Assembly (NCBI RefSeq): GCF_016123485.1
Contig: NZ_JADCKQ010000001.1
Location: 405,307-469,306 of the forward strand
Source: Halocynthiibacter styelae
Lineage (GTDB): Bacteria > Pseudomonadota > Alphaproteobacteria > Rhodobacterales > Rhodobacteraceae
Length of the DNA: 64,000 bases
Direction of reading: 5' to 3'
Part shown: one piece after another, positions 1 through 8,730 of the stretch
Layout: every line of letters begins with the position of its first letter
How positions within the stretch are numbered: position 1 is the first letter of the stretch
Translations under genes and position numbers: made by a program
The notes under the pieces: model-generated
The model's input: only the letters and a program-made list of their open reading frames with translations
Databases searched by the model: none
What the model was told of the DNA's origin: nothing

Positions 1-136
1 AAAAAAATTGTTGATCTGCGTGAATGGGTGGCTTTCTGGCGTTAATTTTGCCCTGCCCGGTGACCCTCACCTGCCACACCCCTGCTTTTCCCGGAACAAC
101 ACTCGCTTTCTGATTGACCTTCTCGCAAAAATGAAC

Positions 137-152
137 ATGTTAGCGTTAACAT
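137..152. promoter_or_regulatory. Palindromic operator candidate upstream of gap
   Basis: The sequence ATGTTA-GCGT-TAACAT has perfect 6-bp arms and lies about 40 bp before the gap start codon. The style resembles LacI-family operators of the TGTTAGCGCTAACA type, which I recall from regulators of central carbon metabolism in alphaproteobacteria (CceR/PckR-like). The match to any given regulator is inference from memory. Confidence 0.4.
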
Positions 153-188
153 ATCTCATGACGGAGGGGCCACACCGGCCGAAGGACT

Positions 189-1193
189 ATGGCAGTAAAA
201 GTTGCAATCAACGGATTTGGCCGCATCGGTCGCCTGGTTCTGCGGGCGATTATTGAAACCGGCCGGACGGATCTGGAAGTCGTCGCCATCAATGATCTTG
301 GCGATGTAGAGATGAACGCCTTGCTTCTGCAGCACGATTCCGTTCACGGGCGCTTTCCCAATGACGTGGTGGTCAACGGCGATACCATTGACGCAGGCCG
401 CGGTCCGATCCGCGTCACCGCGATGCGCAACCCGGATGATCTGCCCTGGCAGGATGTGGATGTTGTGATGGAATGCACCGGCATCTTTAAATCGCACGAA
501 CAGGCCTCTGTTCACCTTGGTAACGGGTCTTCCAAAGTGCTGATCTCTGCCCCTTCCGGCGACGCGGATCGCATGGTGGTTTATGGCGTCAACCATGACA
601 CGCTTCTGGCCGCTGACAAGATCGTGTCCAACGCATCCTGCACCACCAACTGCCTGTCCCCGGTGGCGAAAGTCATCAATGACACTGTCGGCATTGACAA
701 AGCCTTCATGACAACCGTGCACAGCTATACCGGCGATCAGCCGACACTGGACCGTCTGCACAAAAAAGACCCGCGCCGTGCGCGTGCCGCTGCGCTGTCC
801 ATGATCCCGACATCCACCGGTGCCGCTGTGGCCGCAACCAAAATCCTGCCGGAACTGGCAGGCAAAATGGATGGCGTTGCGATCCGTGTGCCGACCCCAA
901 ATGTGTCCTGTGTGGATCTGACCGTAGATTGCGCCCGTGACACAACTGTTGAAGAAATCAATGCCGCCATTCAGGCCGCCGCAAGTGGCCCGATGAAAGG
1001 CATCCTTGATGCAACCGACAAACCGCTGGTGTCCACTGATTTCAACCATGACCCGCATTCTTCCATCTTCCAGCTGGACGAAACCAAGGTCATCGGCGGC
1101 AACATGCTGCGGATCCTGGCCTGGTATGACAATGAATGGGGCTTCTCAAACCGTATGTGTGACACAGCGGCTTTGATGGGAAATCTGAAGTAA
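189..1193 (+). CDS. gap: Type I glyceraldehyde-3-phosphate dehydrogenase
   Basis: This 334-residue protein is full length for the family. It catalyses the reversible, phosphate-dependent oxidation of glyceraldehyde 3-phosphate to 1,3-bisphosphoglycerate with NAD(P) in the cytosol. The N-terminal Rossmann motif INGFGRIGR is at residues 8-16. The catalytic cysteine is Cys151 in SNASCTTNC, and the C-terminal WYDNEWGFSNR is intact. The ATG at 189 follows a GAAGGA ribosome site. The gene stands alone, with no pgk or fba beside it and a convergent gene downstream. A palindrome at 137-152 suggests repressor control. The sequence does not decide between a glycolytic and a gluconeogenic role. Confidence 0.97.
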   Translation: MAVKVAINGFGRIGRLVLRAIIETGRTDLEVVAINDLGDVEMNALLLQHDSVHGRFPNDVVVNGDTIDAGRGPIRVTAMRNPDDLPWQDVDVVMECTGIFKSHEQASVHLGNGSSKVLISAPSGDADRMVVYGVNHDTLLAADKIVSNASCTTNCLSPVAKVINDTVGIDKAFMTTVHSYTGDQPTLDRLHKKDPRRARAAALSMIPTSTGAAVAATKILPELAGKMDGVAIRVPTPNVSCVDLTVDCARDTTVEEINAAIQAAASGPMKGILDATDKPLVSTDFNHDPHSSIFQLDETKVIGGNMLRILAWYDNEWGFSNRMCDTAALMGNLK

Positions 1194-1203
1194 ACCCTTT
1201 TGG

Positions 1204-1230
1204 GGGCTGACCTTAATGCAGGGTCAGCCC
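1204..1230. terminator. Hairpin between gap and the convergent Hint gene
   Basis: The arms GGGCTGACC and GGTCAGCCC (9 bp, 9-nt loop) form a strong hairpin just after the gap stop and over the stop codon of the convergent gene. There is no good T-run on either side, so termination is inferred from position. Confidence 0.45.
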
Positions 1231-2262
1231 ATCCTGCACCAGACGTTTGAGCATCTTCCCTGTGTCAACAAATCGCCTGGCAGGTTCCGGTGTCTGTTGT
1301 TCCAGCTCTGGGAACAGTGCATAAATGTCTTTCAGAGCCTCAACAGACATCGCCTGTTTTGCCTGCGCCCCCAGATAAAGACTTTCTGTTGGGGCACCTT
1401 CCGCATAGATGATCTCATGACGGTCAAACAGCAGATGGTGATAGCTCACCTCTGTCACCTCCTCATCCACGTAAATACCTGGCAAACGGGTCAATTTAAT
1501 CGCGGGGATCATAACTTCGTCCTCCCCAAACAGACGTTTCACCTTCGCCCCCTGCACCACCATCCGGTGCTGGCGGGATACAAGGAGATCACGCGTCGGC
1601 AGAGGAGACGCCGCACAGCCCCCCAGCGCACCGGCTGAAATCCGGACGGGCGCAAGTTTTGGCTGCTCTCGCAACCAATTTCTCGTAACCTTTTGCGCCC
1701 CGACCCATCGCAGAACCTGCCAGCCACTGTCCCGGGTTAAAACACGATCCCCCACCTGCAGATCTTCAACAGGACGCAGGCCAGGTTTCGTTTCCACAAG
1801 TGTGCCACCGGCAAGGCAGACGATCTTAGGCTCATAACGTTCCTGGCTGAGCACCCGGAATGCGTCATTTCCGGAATCAAAAAACTTCGGATCAATGAAA
1901 ACCGGGTTCTTCACATCCAGATCCAAAGTTGCCGGATCTACAGGAATAATCATGCTATCCCCGCCATGCAGGTTAAAGATATTGATCACTGTATATTGTG
2001 CAGTTTCACCAGTTGCTGAATCTCTGAATTCGATCACCCGAACCCCACGTCCGCGAATATCAGTATCCAGAACACCATTGATCCGTAACTGATCATTCCG
2101 GTCAGTCTTACCAAATCCGATCTGTGTGCCTCGGTCCGTATCTGTCAGAAATACTGTTTCCGGTCCGCTTTTGACAGATTCCCGATCACCGCGATCAATC
2201 ACGATATTTCCATTCAGGCGGTATGCGTTTCTGATTTCAAGGTCTGTGACAGAGATCACCAT
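1213..2262 (-). CDS. Hint-domain protein (roseobacter Hint_2 type)
   Basis: This 349-residue protein has an N-terminal region of unknown function (about residues 1-145). A Hint-type module follows, starting near CLAGGTLVETKPG and including VGDRVLTRDSGW, RWVGAQKVT and SRQHRMVV. Such modules are related to hedgehog/intein autoprocessing domains and are frequent in roseobacter secreted or surface proteins. The tail after the module (YAEGAPTESLYLG, LFPEL) closely resembles that of the second Hint protein at 28089-29411. No signal peptide is visible. The substrate and any self-cleavage are not shown by the sequence. The ATG at 2262 follows a weak AAGG. Confidence 0.8.
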   Translation of the reverse strand: MVISVTDLEIRNAYRLNGNIVIDRGDRESVKSGPETVFLTDTDRGTQIGFGKTDRNDQLRINGVLDTDIRGRGVRVIEFRDSATGETAQYTVINIFNLHGGDSMIIPVDPATLDLDVKNPVFIDPKFFDSGNDAFRVLSQERYEPKIVCLAGGTLVETKPGLRPVEDLQVGDRVLTRDSGWQVLRWVGAQKVTRNWLREQPKLAPVRISAGALGGCAASPLPTRDLLVSRQHRMVVQGAKVKRLFGEDEVMIPAIKLTRLPGIYVDEEVTEVSYHHLLFDRHEIIYAEGAPTESLYLGAQAKQAMSVEALKDIYALFPELEQQTPEPARRFVDTGKMLKRLVQDGLTLH

Positions 2263-2687
2263 CTTCGTGAAATCCTTTGCGCTTCAATTAACCTTTCGGC
2301 AATAAAGATCGAAAGGGGGTTTCAGCTAATTAGCCACACAACCTTAAATGTCAATTAATCAGAATATCAAAAAATCGGAATGCAGATCAAATATACGTGA
2401 AACGCGCCATCACTCTGAATAAAAACACATTTTAAGATATGGAATTATAAAGGTACAAATTGAAGAAAACCCTGCTCACTTAAAAGACACGGAACTCTGC
2501 GAAAGGGGGTAATAAATAAAGATGGCGGAAATTCATTTGGAATTAATACAACGCGACAGGAAAAACCGGCTCTGACATCCTGAAAAGACATCATCCGATC
2601 CCCTGAAACTGCGCTGGCGCCAGACAGATTATATTGAAACATGCGCAAGGCTTAACCCGCCTTTCACGGTGCTAAACACTTACTGTC
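2263..2687. other. Intergenic stretch without a supported gene
   Basis: This stretch is AT-rich next to the Hint gene start and probably carries that gene's promoter. The short minus-strand reading frame at 2445-2648 has no ribosome site or recognisable sequence and is not accepted as a gene. Confidence 0.6.
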
Positions 2688-3185
2688 TCAGCTGCGGCCA
2701 AGCTTTTCATAAAGCGCCGATTTCACCGCTGGCGGCACGAACTTGGTAATGTCACCGTTCAGGCGCGCAATCTCTTTCACAAGCTTCGATGCAATCGCCT
2801 GGTGCTTTGCATCCGCCATCAGAAAGACGGTTTCGACCGATGAATCAAGTGAACGGTTCATGCCAACCATCTGATATTCATACTCAAAATCCGCCACAGC
2901 ACGCAGGCCGCGCACGATAACTTGTGCGCCGACATCATTGGCGCAATCAATCAGCAGATTTTCAAACGGATGGGCCACGATCTCTGTGCCGGTTTCTTTC
3001 GAAAGCACTGCGCACTCCTCCTCGATCATTGCGACACGTTCTTCCAGAGAAAACATCGGCCCTTTGTCGCGATTAATCGCAACACCAATCACCAGACGAT
3101 CCACAAGCTGGGCACCACGGCGAATAATATCGAGATGCCCGTAGGTTACGGGATCAAATGTACCCGGGTAAAGACCAATGCGCAT
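2688..3185 (-). CDS. coaD: Phosphopantetheine adenylyltransferase
   Basis: CoaD transfers AMP from ATP to 4'-phosphopantetheine, giving dephospho-CoA, the penultimate step of CoA synthesis. The 165 residues match the usual length. The nucleotidyltransferase motif GTFDPVTYGH is at residues 8-17, and the signature RGLRAVADFEYE is present. The C-terminal part carries ASKLVKEIARLNGD, typical of the family. The gene stands alone and is divergent from the 2OG oxygenase, with about 250 bp between them. Confidence 0.97.
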   Translation of the reverse strand: MRIGLYPGTFDPVTYGHLDIIRRGAQLVDRLVIGVAINRDKGPMFSLEERVAMIEEECAVLSKETGTEIVAHPFENLLIDCANDVGAQVIVRGLRAVADFEYEYQMVGMNRSLDSSVETVFLMADAKHQAIASKLVKEIARLNGDITKFVPPAVKSALYEKLGRS

Positions 3186-3442
3186 GGCGGGATTCCCTTC
3201 GCTTTTCGTAACAAGGCACGTCCCGGACAGTCCGGAACCTCATGATAACCTGTTGTCATTTCATTCCTGCAACCAGATCCAGCTGGCTGCGTTTCACAAA
3301 GCATGCACGCCAGGCCCGCAGTTGCAAGCCTCCATCGCTGCAATGCGGCATTTTTCCGCGACGGAATATTACGACAACCAGGTCGTTTACTTTCCCCCCC
3401 CGATCTGCAAACTTTGCCCGGTATTATTATGGAGAACCGGTC

Positions 3443-4075
3443 ATGTTATCTGATCAGTATGGCAAAATCGACATTCACAGCCTCAATCCGCTGATCCTGA
3501 CCATTGATGATTTTTGCGACGCTGATGAAGTCCTGAAAATTCAGAACTTTGCCCGCGCTCAGGAATTCATGCCATCCCAGGTTTCAACTGTAGAAGGGAT
3601 GAAAACTGATCGCACCATCCGGTCTGCAAGCGGGTCTGAGCCCACCAAAGAAACCGAACGTATCATCGGGCCAGCCCGTGAACGCGCTGCTGATCTGTTG
3701 AACTTTACGATTAACGCAAGTGAACCAACCGCCCTGCTAAAATATGAAGTGGGTGAAGAATATAAAAATCACTTTGATACCACTGCAGATCCTGAATCAG
3801 AAACGTTTGGCCGTTGCTTTACGGCCGTCCTTTATATCAATGATGACTTTGAGGGCGGCGAAACCAGGTTTTCCCGCCTGGGCCTCGATATAAAACCTAA
3901 AGCCGGGCGCCTTGCGCTCTGGAGCAATAAACGCCCAAACGGCACAGACCCCCATCCAATGAGCTTACATGCGGGTCTGCCTGTCACTGCAGGCACCAAA
4001 TGGATTGCAACCTTCTGGATCCATCGTGGCGTAGTTGGAAGGGGCGCAGCGCCTGCTGCGGTCAGTGCCCCATAA
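3443..4075 (+). CDS. 2OG-Fe(II) oxygenase, prolyl 4-hydroxylase-like
   Basis: This predicted non-haem iron, 2-oxoglutarate-dependent dioxygenase has 210 residues. The metal triad is visible as H110-x-D112 (HFD) and H176, with K186 in the GTKW motif as the likely 2-oxoglutarate ligand. The segment LYINDDFEGGET is characteristic of the P4Hc fold. The start at 3443 is chosen because of the GGAGA ribosome site ten bases upstream; the longer open frame upstream has no ribosome site. The gene converges with the CBS protein and overlaps it by 14 bp. The substrate is unknown. Confidence 0.88.
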   Translation: MLSDQYGKIDIHSLNPLILTIDDFCDADEVLKIQNFARAQEFMPSQVSTVEGMKTDRTIRSASGSEPTKETERIIGPARERAADLLNFTINASEPTALLKYEVGEEYKNHFDTTADPESETFGRCFTAVLYINDDFEGGETRFSRLGLDIKPKAGRLALWSNKRPNGTDPHPMSLHAGLPVTAGTKWIATFWIHRGVVGRGAAPAAVSAP

Positions 4076-4496
4076 TCATGCCCTGAAGCGCTTCTTTCTC
4101 CATGGAAATCTCTGAAAGCTGCGCTTTCACCACATCGCCCAGGGAAATCAGGCCAATCAGCGCGCCTTTGTCAACGACAGGCATATGACGGAAGCGGCCT
4201 TCTGTCATTTGCGACAGAACCTTATCTGTGCTGTCTTCCGGGGCGCAGGTGACAAGTTTCTTTGTCATCAGATCATTCACAGTTTCCGACATACAGCCAG
4301 GCCCGCGCTTGCCCAGTTCGCGCACGATGTCACGTTCAGACAGAATACCATCGGCCTTATTCCCATCTGTCGAAATCACAACCGTCCCGATCCGTTTTTC
4401 TGAAAGCATTGCCGCAGCTTCAGAGACACTTGCCCCTGGCTTCAGCGTCACAACCCCATCAGAAGATTTACCTTTCAGGATCTGTTGTACGAGCAT
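4062..4496 (-). CDS. Paired CBS-domain protein
   Basis: This 144-residue protein consists almost entirely of two CBS domains (a Bateman module). The first contains GTVVISTDGNKADGILSERDIVRELG and the second HMPVVDKGALIGLISLGDVVKAQL. Such stand-alone modules bind adenosine nucleotides and act as energy or redox sensors or as regulators of other enzymes; the partner is not evident here. The start at 4496 is supported by AGGAGG nine bases upstream. Its 3' end overlaps the convergent oxygenase gene. Confidence 0.9.
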   Translation of the reverse strand: MLVQQILKGKSSDGVVTLKPGASVSEAAAMLSEKRIGTVVISTDGNKADGILSERDIVRELGKRGPGCMSETVNDLMTKKLVTCAPEDSTDKVLSQMTEGRFRHMPVVDKGALIGLISLGDVVKAQLSEISMEKEALQGMIMGH

Positions 4497-4556
4497 ATTG
4501 GGGGACCTCCTCAGGAATAAATACACTTCCAGCGTGGCCGTTTGCCCTGCCCTCTG

Positions 4557-5462
4557 TCAAGCCTGCGGTTCACAAAGACCTTCCAGTCGGGTCACTTCCC
4601 TGCGGATTTCCCGGGCAAGTGCGGTGGAAAACCGGTTCAGCCGTTCAACCCGCCTCTCATCCGCATGGCGCACCAGATAAAAGCTGCGGGTCAGGGACAA
4701 CTGATCTGTCAGAATGCGACGGATTGGTACGTCAGAAGCCGGAATGGCAAAATCATGTACCACCGCAACCCCCGCCCCCTGGCGCATGAAATTGAACTGC
4801 ACAGAGAAGGAATTGGACGAAAGATGCACTTTCTCTGCCTGCATATCAGCGAGATAATCCAGTTCTTTGTCGAAAATCATATCCGGGATGTAACCGATCA
4901 GCCGGTGATGCTTCAGATCTTCAAGCGATGTGATCTCCGGATGCCCCGCAAGATAGCTTTCCGTCGCCGCCAGATGCAGATGATAATCCGACAGTTTCTG
5001 CACCAGCAGCCGTCCCGTGTCCGGCGGTGAAACTGTCACTGCCATGTCGGCCTCACGTTTTGACAGGTTAAACACCCTAGGCAGCGCGACGATTTCAACC
5101 TCCAGCCCGGGGTTTTCATCGCAGATCTTCGCGCAGACCTGCGGCAGCAGATAATTCGCAGATCCATCCGGCGCTCCCAGACGGATCGTGCCCGTCAATA
5201 GCCCTGCCTGCCCGCGCAGTTCTTCTTCACCAAGATGCAACGCCTGTTCTGCCCGCGTGGCGTGCGCCAGCAGACGTTCGCCCTCATCCGTCAACGCATA
5301 GCCCTGCGGCGATTTCAGAAACAGCGGCGCGCCCAGGGCTTCTTCCAGCCGGGAAATCCGCCGCGCCACAGTCGCAGGATCCATCTTCAACCCTTTCCCT
5401 GCCCGCGAGATGCTTTCTTCCCGCGCCACCGCCAAAAACACCCGTGTGTCATCCCAATTCAT
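4557..5462 (-). CDS. LysR-family transcriptional regulator, probably of mmsA
   Basis: This 301-residue protein has an N-terminal LysR winged helix-turn-helix (residues 1-60, with ATVARRISRLEEALGAPLF) and a C-terminal substrate-binding domain. It is divergent from mmsA, with 108 bp between the two start codons. This arrangement usually means that the regulator controls the neighbour and itself. Two TTGCA-type inverted repeats lie in the gap. Control of methylmalonate-semialdehyde dehydrogenase is inferred from position; the effector is unknown. Confidence 0.92.
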   Translation of the reverse strand: MNWDDTRVFLAVAREESISRAGKGLKMDPATVARRISRLEEALGAPLFLKSPQGYALTDEGERLLAHATRAEQALHLGEEELRGQAGLLTGTIRLGAPDGSANYLLPQVCAKICDENPGLEVEIVALPRVFNLSKREADMAVTVSPPDTGRLLVQKLSDYHLHLAATESYLAGHPEITSLEDLKHHRLIGYIPDMIFDKELDYLADMQAEKVHLSSNSFSVQFNFMRQGAGVAVVHDFAIPASDVPIRRILTDQLSLTRSFYLVRHADERRVERLNRFSTALAREIRREVTRLEGLCEPQA

Positions 5463-5471
5463 GAATTATCC

Positions 5472-5525
5472 TTGCATTTTTGCAAAACCTCTTTGTGAAA
5501 TTACGGCTTTTCCCGGCAAAATTGC
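5472..5525. promoter_or_regulatory. LysR operator candidates between lysR and mmsA
   Basis: One inverted repeat is TTGCA-TTTT-TGCAA at 5472-5485, 10 bp from the lysR start. A second, GCAA-AA-TTGC, is at 5516-5525. Both share the TTGCA half-site, and both lie in the short divergent promoter region where a LysR protein would bind. Confidence 0.45.
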
Positions 5526-5570
5526 AAGTGTAACCTGCCCCCAACGTGAAAACCTTTAGGGAGAGTTTTG

Positions 5571-7070
5571 ATGCAAAACATCGGACATTTCATCAACGGC
5601 GCAGAAGTTGCAGGCACCACCGGCCGCACCAGCGACGTGTTCAACCCGGCCACCGGCGAAGTTCAGGCAAAACTGGCTGTGGCATCTGCCGCTGAAGTCA
5701 ACGATTTCGTTGCCAAAGCCGCTGAAGCACAGGTTGCCTGGGGCAACACCAACCCACAAAAACGCGCACGCGTTATGATGGCAATGGTTGGCCTGATGAA
5801 CCGCGACATGGACAAACTGGCAGAAGCCCTGTCCCGTGAGCACGGCAAAACCATCCCGGACGCCAAAGGCGATCTGCAGCGTGGCCTCGAAGTGATCGAA
5901 TACTGCATCGGCGCCCCTGAAATGCTGAAAGGTGATTACACCGACGCAGCCGGCCCTGGCATCGACATGTATTCCATGCGTCAGCCTCTGGGTGTTGTGG
6001 CATCCATCATGCCGTTCAACTTCCCGGCTATGATGCCGCTTTGGCATGTTGGCCCGGCTCTGGCTTGTGGTAACGCTGTGGTTCTCAAACCATCCGAGCG
6101 TGACCCATCCGTTCCAATGATGCTGGCTGAACTCTTTGTTGAAGCTGGTCTGCCTGCGGGTTGTTTCCAGGTTGTAAACGGCGACAAAGAAGCTGTTGAC
6201 GCGCTGCTGGACAATGAAACCATCATGGGCGTGTCCTTTGTGGGTTCCACCCCAATCGCGCAATACATCTATTCCCGCGCAACTGCGAACGGCAAACGTG
6301 CGCAGTGTTTCGGTGGTGCGAAAAACCACATGATCATCATGCCTGATGCGGACATCGAACAAGCCGCTGACGCGTTGATCGGTGCTGGTTTTGGCGCGGC
6401 TGGCGAACGCTGCATGGCGATTTCCGTTGCGGTGCCTGTGGGTGAAGAAACAGCAAACAAGCTGATCGACGCTCTGGTTCCACGTGTGGAAAAGCTGCGC
6501 GTTGCCCCTTACACTGACGGCAATGATGTGGATTACGGCCCGGTTGTGACCGCAGAAGCAAAACAGCGTATCCTCGGCCTGATCGAGAGCGGCGTTGAGC
6601 AAGGCGCGAAACTGGTTGTTGATAACCGCGATTTCAAACTGCAAGGTTATGAAAACGGCTTCTTCGTTGGTCCACACCTGTTCGACAATGTGACCACCGA
6701 CATGGACATCTACACCCAGGAAATCTTTGGCCCTGTTCTGTCCGTTGTGCGTGCAACAACCTATGAAGAGGCCATCGGCTATGCCATGGACCACGAATAT
6801 GGCAACGGCACCGCGATCTACACACGTGACGGCGACACCGCCCGTGACTTCGCACATCGCATCAACATCGGCATGGTCGGCATCAACGTGCCAATCCCTG
6901 TGCCGCTGGCCTACCACACCTTCGGCGGCTGGAAGAAATCCATGTTTGGTGACCTGAACCAGCACGGCCCGGACAGCTTCAAGTTCTACACACGCACAAA
7001 AACTGTGACCTCCCGCTGGCCATCAGGCATCAAAGAAGGCGGCGAGTTCAACTTCAAAGCGATGGACTAA
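5571..7070 (+). CDS. mmsA: CoA-acylating methylmalonate-semialdehyde dehydrogenase
   Basis: MmsA oxidises methylmalonate semialdehyde (and malonate semialdehyde) to propionyl-CoA (acetyl-CoA), the last step specific to valine breakdown. It belongs to the aldehyde dehydrogenase superfamily and has 499 residues. The family-specific active site GAAGERCMA, the NAD-binding PFNFPAMMPLWH region and the C-terminal GGWKKSMFGD are present. The ATG at 5571 follows AGGGAG. The gene is codon-optimised in appearance and ends in a strong terminator. The LysR gene is divergent, and the remaining valine genes lie about 1.7 kb downstream. Confidence 0.95.
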   Translation: MQNIGHFINGAEVAGTTGRTSDVFNPATGEVQAKLAVASAAEVNDFVAKAAEAQVAWGNTNPQKRARVMMAMVGLMNRDMDKLAEALSREHGKTIPDAKGDLQRGLEVIEYCIGAPEMLKGDYTDAAGPGIDMYSMRQPLGVVASIMPFNFPAMMPLWHVGPALACGNAVVLKPSERDPSVPMMLAELFVEAGLPAGCFQVVNGDKEAVDALLDNETIMGVSFVGSTPIAQYIYSRATANGKRAQCFGGAKNHMIIMPDADIEQAADALIGAGFGAAGERCMAISVAVPVGEETANKLIDALVPRVEKLRVAPYTDGNDVDYGPVVTAEAKQRILGLIESGVEQGAKLVVDNRDFKLQGYENGFFVGPHLFDNVTTDMDIYTQEIFGPVLSVVRATTYEEAIGYAMDHEYGNGTAIYTRDGDTARDFAHRINIGMVGINVPIPVPLAYHTFGGWKKSMFGDLNQHGPDSFKFYTRTKTVTSRWPSGIKEGGEFNFKAMD

Positions 7071-7093
7071 GTCTTTCTTTAAAAACACTAATC

Positions 7094-7122
7094 GGGCGGT
7101 GCAGAAATGCGCCGCCCTTTTT
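7094..7122 (+). terminator. Rho-independent terminator of mmsA
   Basis: A 10-bp stem with one G-T pair (GGGCGGTGCA with TGCGCCGCCC, GAAA loop) is followed by five T residues, about 25 bp after the mmsA stop. Confidence 0.85.
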
Positions 7123-7485
7123 CATGCGCACGCAGCTGTTGTGATTTCTCAATCTTTGATCTGCATAGTTCTACGTGATCGATCACACCCGGACCATCAA
7201 TCCGGGAACCATAAACGGAACGAGGCCCGATAAAATACTGGGCGAAACAAGCTTTCTCACCGGATTTCACAAACCCGGTCTCATCCTCCGTATGGGCGGC
7301 GCCGCCACTTTATAAACGGCACGAATTCCATACCTGAAAGCGGCGGACATCCGGGCAAGGCACAGGCTTTGCACCGGTAAAAGCGCTGCCCGCCTCTGCG
7401 TTTTCCACCTCAATCATGTCGCCTCTTCTTCTTGCACTTCTCTTTTCTGCATGCTGAACTCTTCCAAACGAGTGAGGGTATTTTT
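7123..7485. other. Intergenic stretch before the YbdK-like gene
   Basis: I see no supported gene here. The minus-strand frame at 7088-7270 overlaps the terminator and lacks recognisable features. The promoter of the following gene presumably lies here. Confidence 0.55.
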
Positions 7486-8619
7486 ATGGCACATGCAGAT
7501 CCGGATTTCACAATTGGTGTTGAGGAAGAATACCTTCTGGTCGACACAGACAGCCTCGCCCTTGCCCCTGCGCCCCAGGAATTTATGGATCGCTGTGTGT
7601 CTGAACTGGAAGGCCAGGCCAGCCCTGAGTTCCTTGCCTGCCAGATCGAAATCGGCACAACGGTTTGCGCCACGACAAGCCACGCCCGCGAGGAACTGAA
7701 ACGCCTGCGCAGCTGTGTGGCCCGTGTGGCCGGTGACTATAATCTCGCCCCGATCGCCGCCTCTTGTCATCCGTTTTCCGACTGGAAAGATCAGGTGCAT
7801 ACAGATCGCGAACGCTATCAGGTTCTGAAACGTGACCTGGCCGGTGTTGGGTATCGCATGTTGATTTCCGGCATGCATGTGCATGTGGGCATTCCGGCAA
7901 AGAACCAGCGTATCGATCTGATGAATCAGCTGAAATATTTCCTGCCACATCTGCTGGCGATGTCCGGCTCATCCCCGTTCTGGCAGGGATCAGACACCGG
8001 CATGAATTCCTATCGTCTGACAGTGTTTGACAATCTGCCGCGCACCGGCCTGCCGCCGCAGATCGACAGCTGGGGAGAATATGAACGTTCGGTCGAATCC
8101 CTTGTGGACACTGGGGTGATTGAGGACAGCTCAAAAATCTGGTGGGATCTGCGCCCCTCTGCAAAATTCCCCACGATTGAAAGCCGCATCTGTGATGTTC
8201 AGCCGACCATAGATACCACCCTTGCGCTGGCGGGTCTGACCCAATGTCTCACCCGGATGCTCTGGCGGTTGGGCAAAAAGAACCAGCGTTGGCGGCTGTA
8301 TGACAACTTCCTGATTTCTGAGAACCGCTGGCGCGCGCAGCGTTATGGGGTGAATGAAGGTCTGATTGATTTCGGCGCCGGGGAAATCCTGCCGTTTTCC
8401 GAGCTGCTTGAACATATCTTTGAACTGGTGGAAGAGGATTCCGTCGCAATGAACGCCTGCGACGATATCGAAGTCGCGCGCCAGATCATTGCCGGCGGCA
8501 CCGGATCCGACAAACAACGCGCGGTGTATGAGGCTGCGATTGCCGCGGGGAAAGACAAAGACGACGCGCTGAAAGACATTGTCCGTTGGTTGACAGAAGC
8601 CTTTCACGAAGGGCTGTGA
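7486..8619 (+). CDS. Carboxylate-amine ligase, YbdK/GCS2 family
   Basis: This 377-residue protein matches the GCS2/YbdK family: TIGVEEEYLLVD near the N-terminus, GMHVHVGIP in the middle and WWDLRPSAKFPTIESRICD. The family makes weak gamma-glutamyl-cysteine or similar carboxylate-amine bonds with ATP. The physiological substrate is usually unknown, and a true glutathione-pathway role cannot be concluded. The ATG at 7486 follows GAGGG; the longer upstream frame lacks a ribosome site. It lies between mmsA and the rest of the valine genes with separate upstream sequence. Confidence 0.88.
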   Translation: MAHADPDFTIGVEEEYLLVDTDSLALAPAPQEFMDRCVSELEGQASPEFLACQIEIGTTVCATTSHAREELKRLRSCVARVAGDYNLAPIAASCHPFSDWKDQVHTDRERYQVLKRDLAGVGYRMLISGMHVHVGIPAKNQRIDLMNQLKYFLPHLLAMSGSSPFWQGSDTGMNSYRLTVFDNLPRTGLPPQIDSWGEYERSVESLVDTGVIEDSSKIWWDLRPSAKFPTIESRICDVQPTIDTTLALAGLTQCLTRMLWRLGKKNQRWRLYDNFLISENRWRAQRYGVNEGLIDFGAGEILPFSELLEHIFELVEEDSVAMNACDDIEVARQIIAGGTGSDKQRAVYEAAIAAGKDKDDALKDIVRWLTEAFHEGL

Positions 8620-8730
8620 CGTCAGGTTTCAACGCAGTTTTCTCCTGGGATCAGCATTGCAAAACTCCTGTAACAATCGTTAATTAAACGCGTGTTCAGT
8701 TAGAATGCTTGACCCTGCCGGGAGGACATA

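Noticed and set aside
5556..6965. A 469-codon minus-strand frame opposite mmsA
   Set aside because: It is histidine-rich antisense of a strongly coding mmsA, has no known motif and no independent ribosome site.
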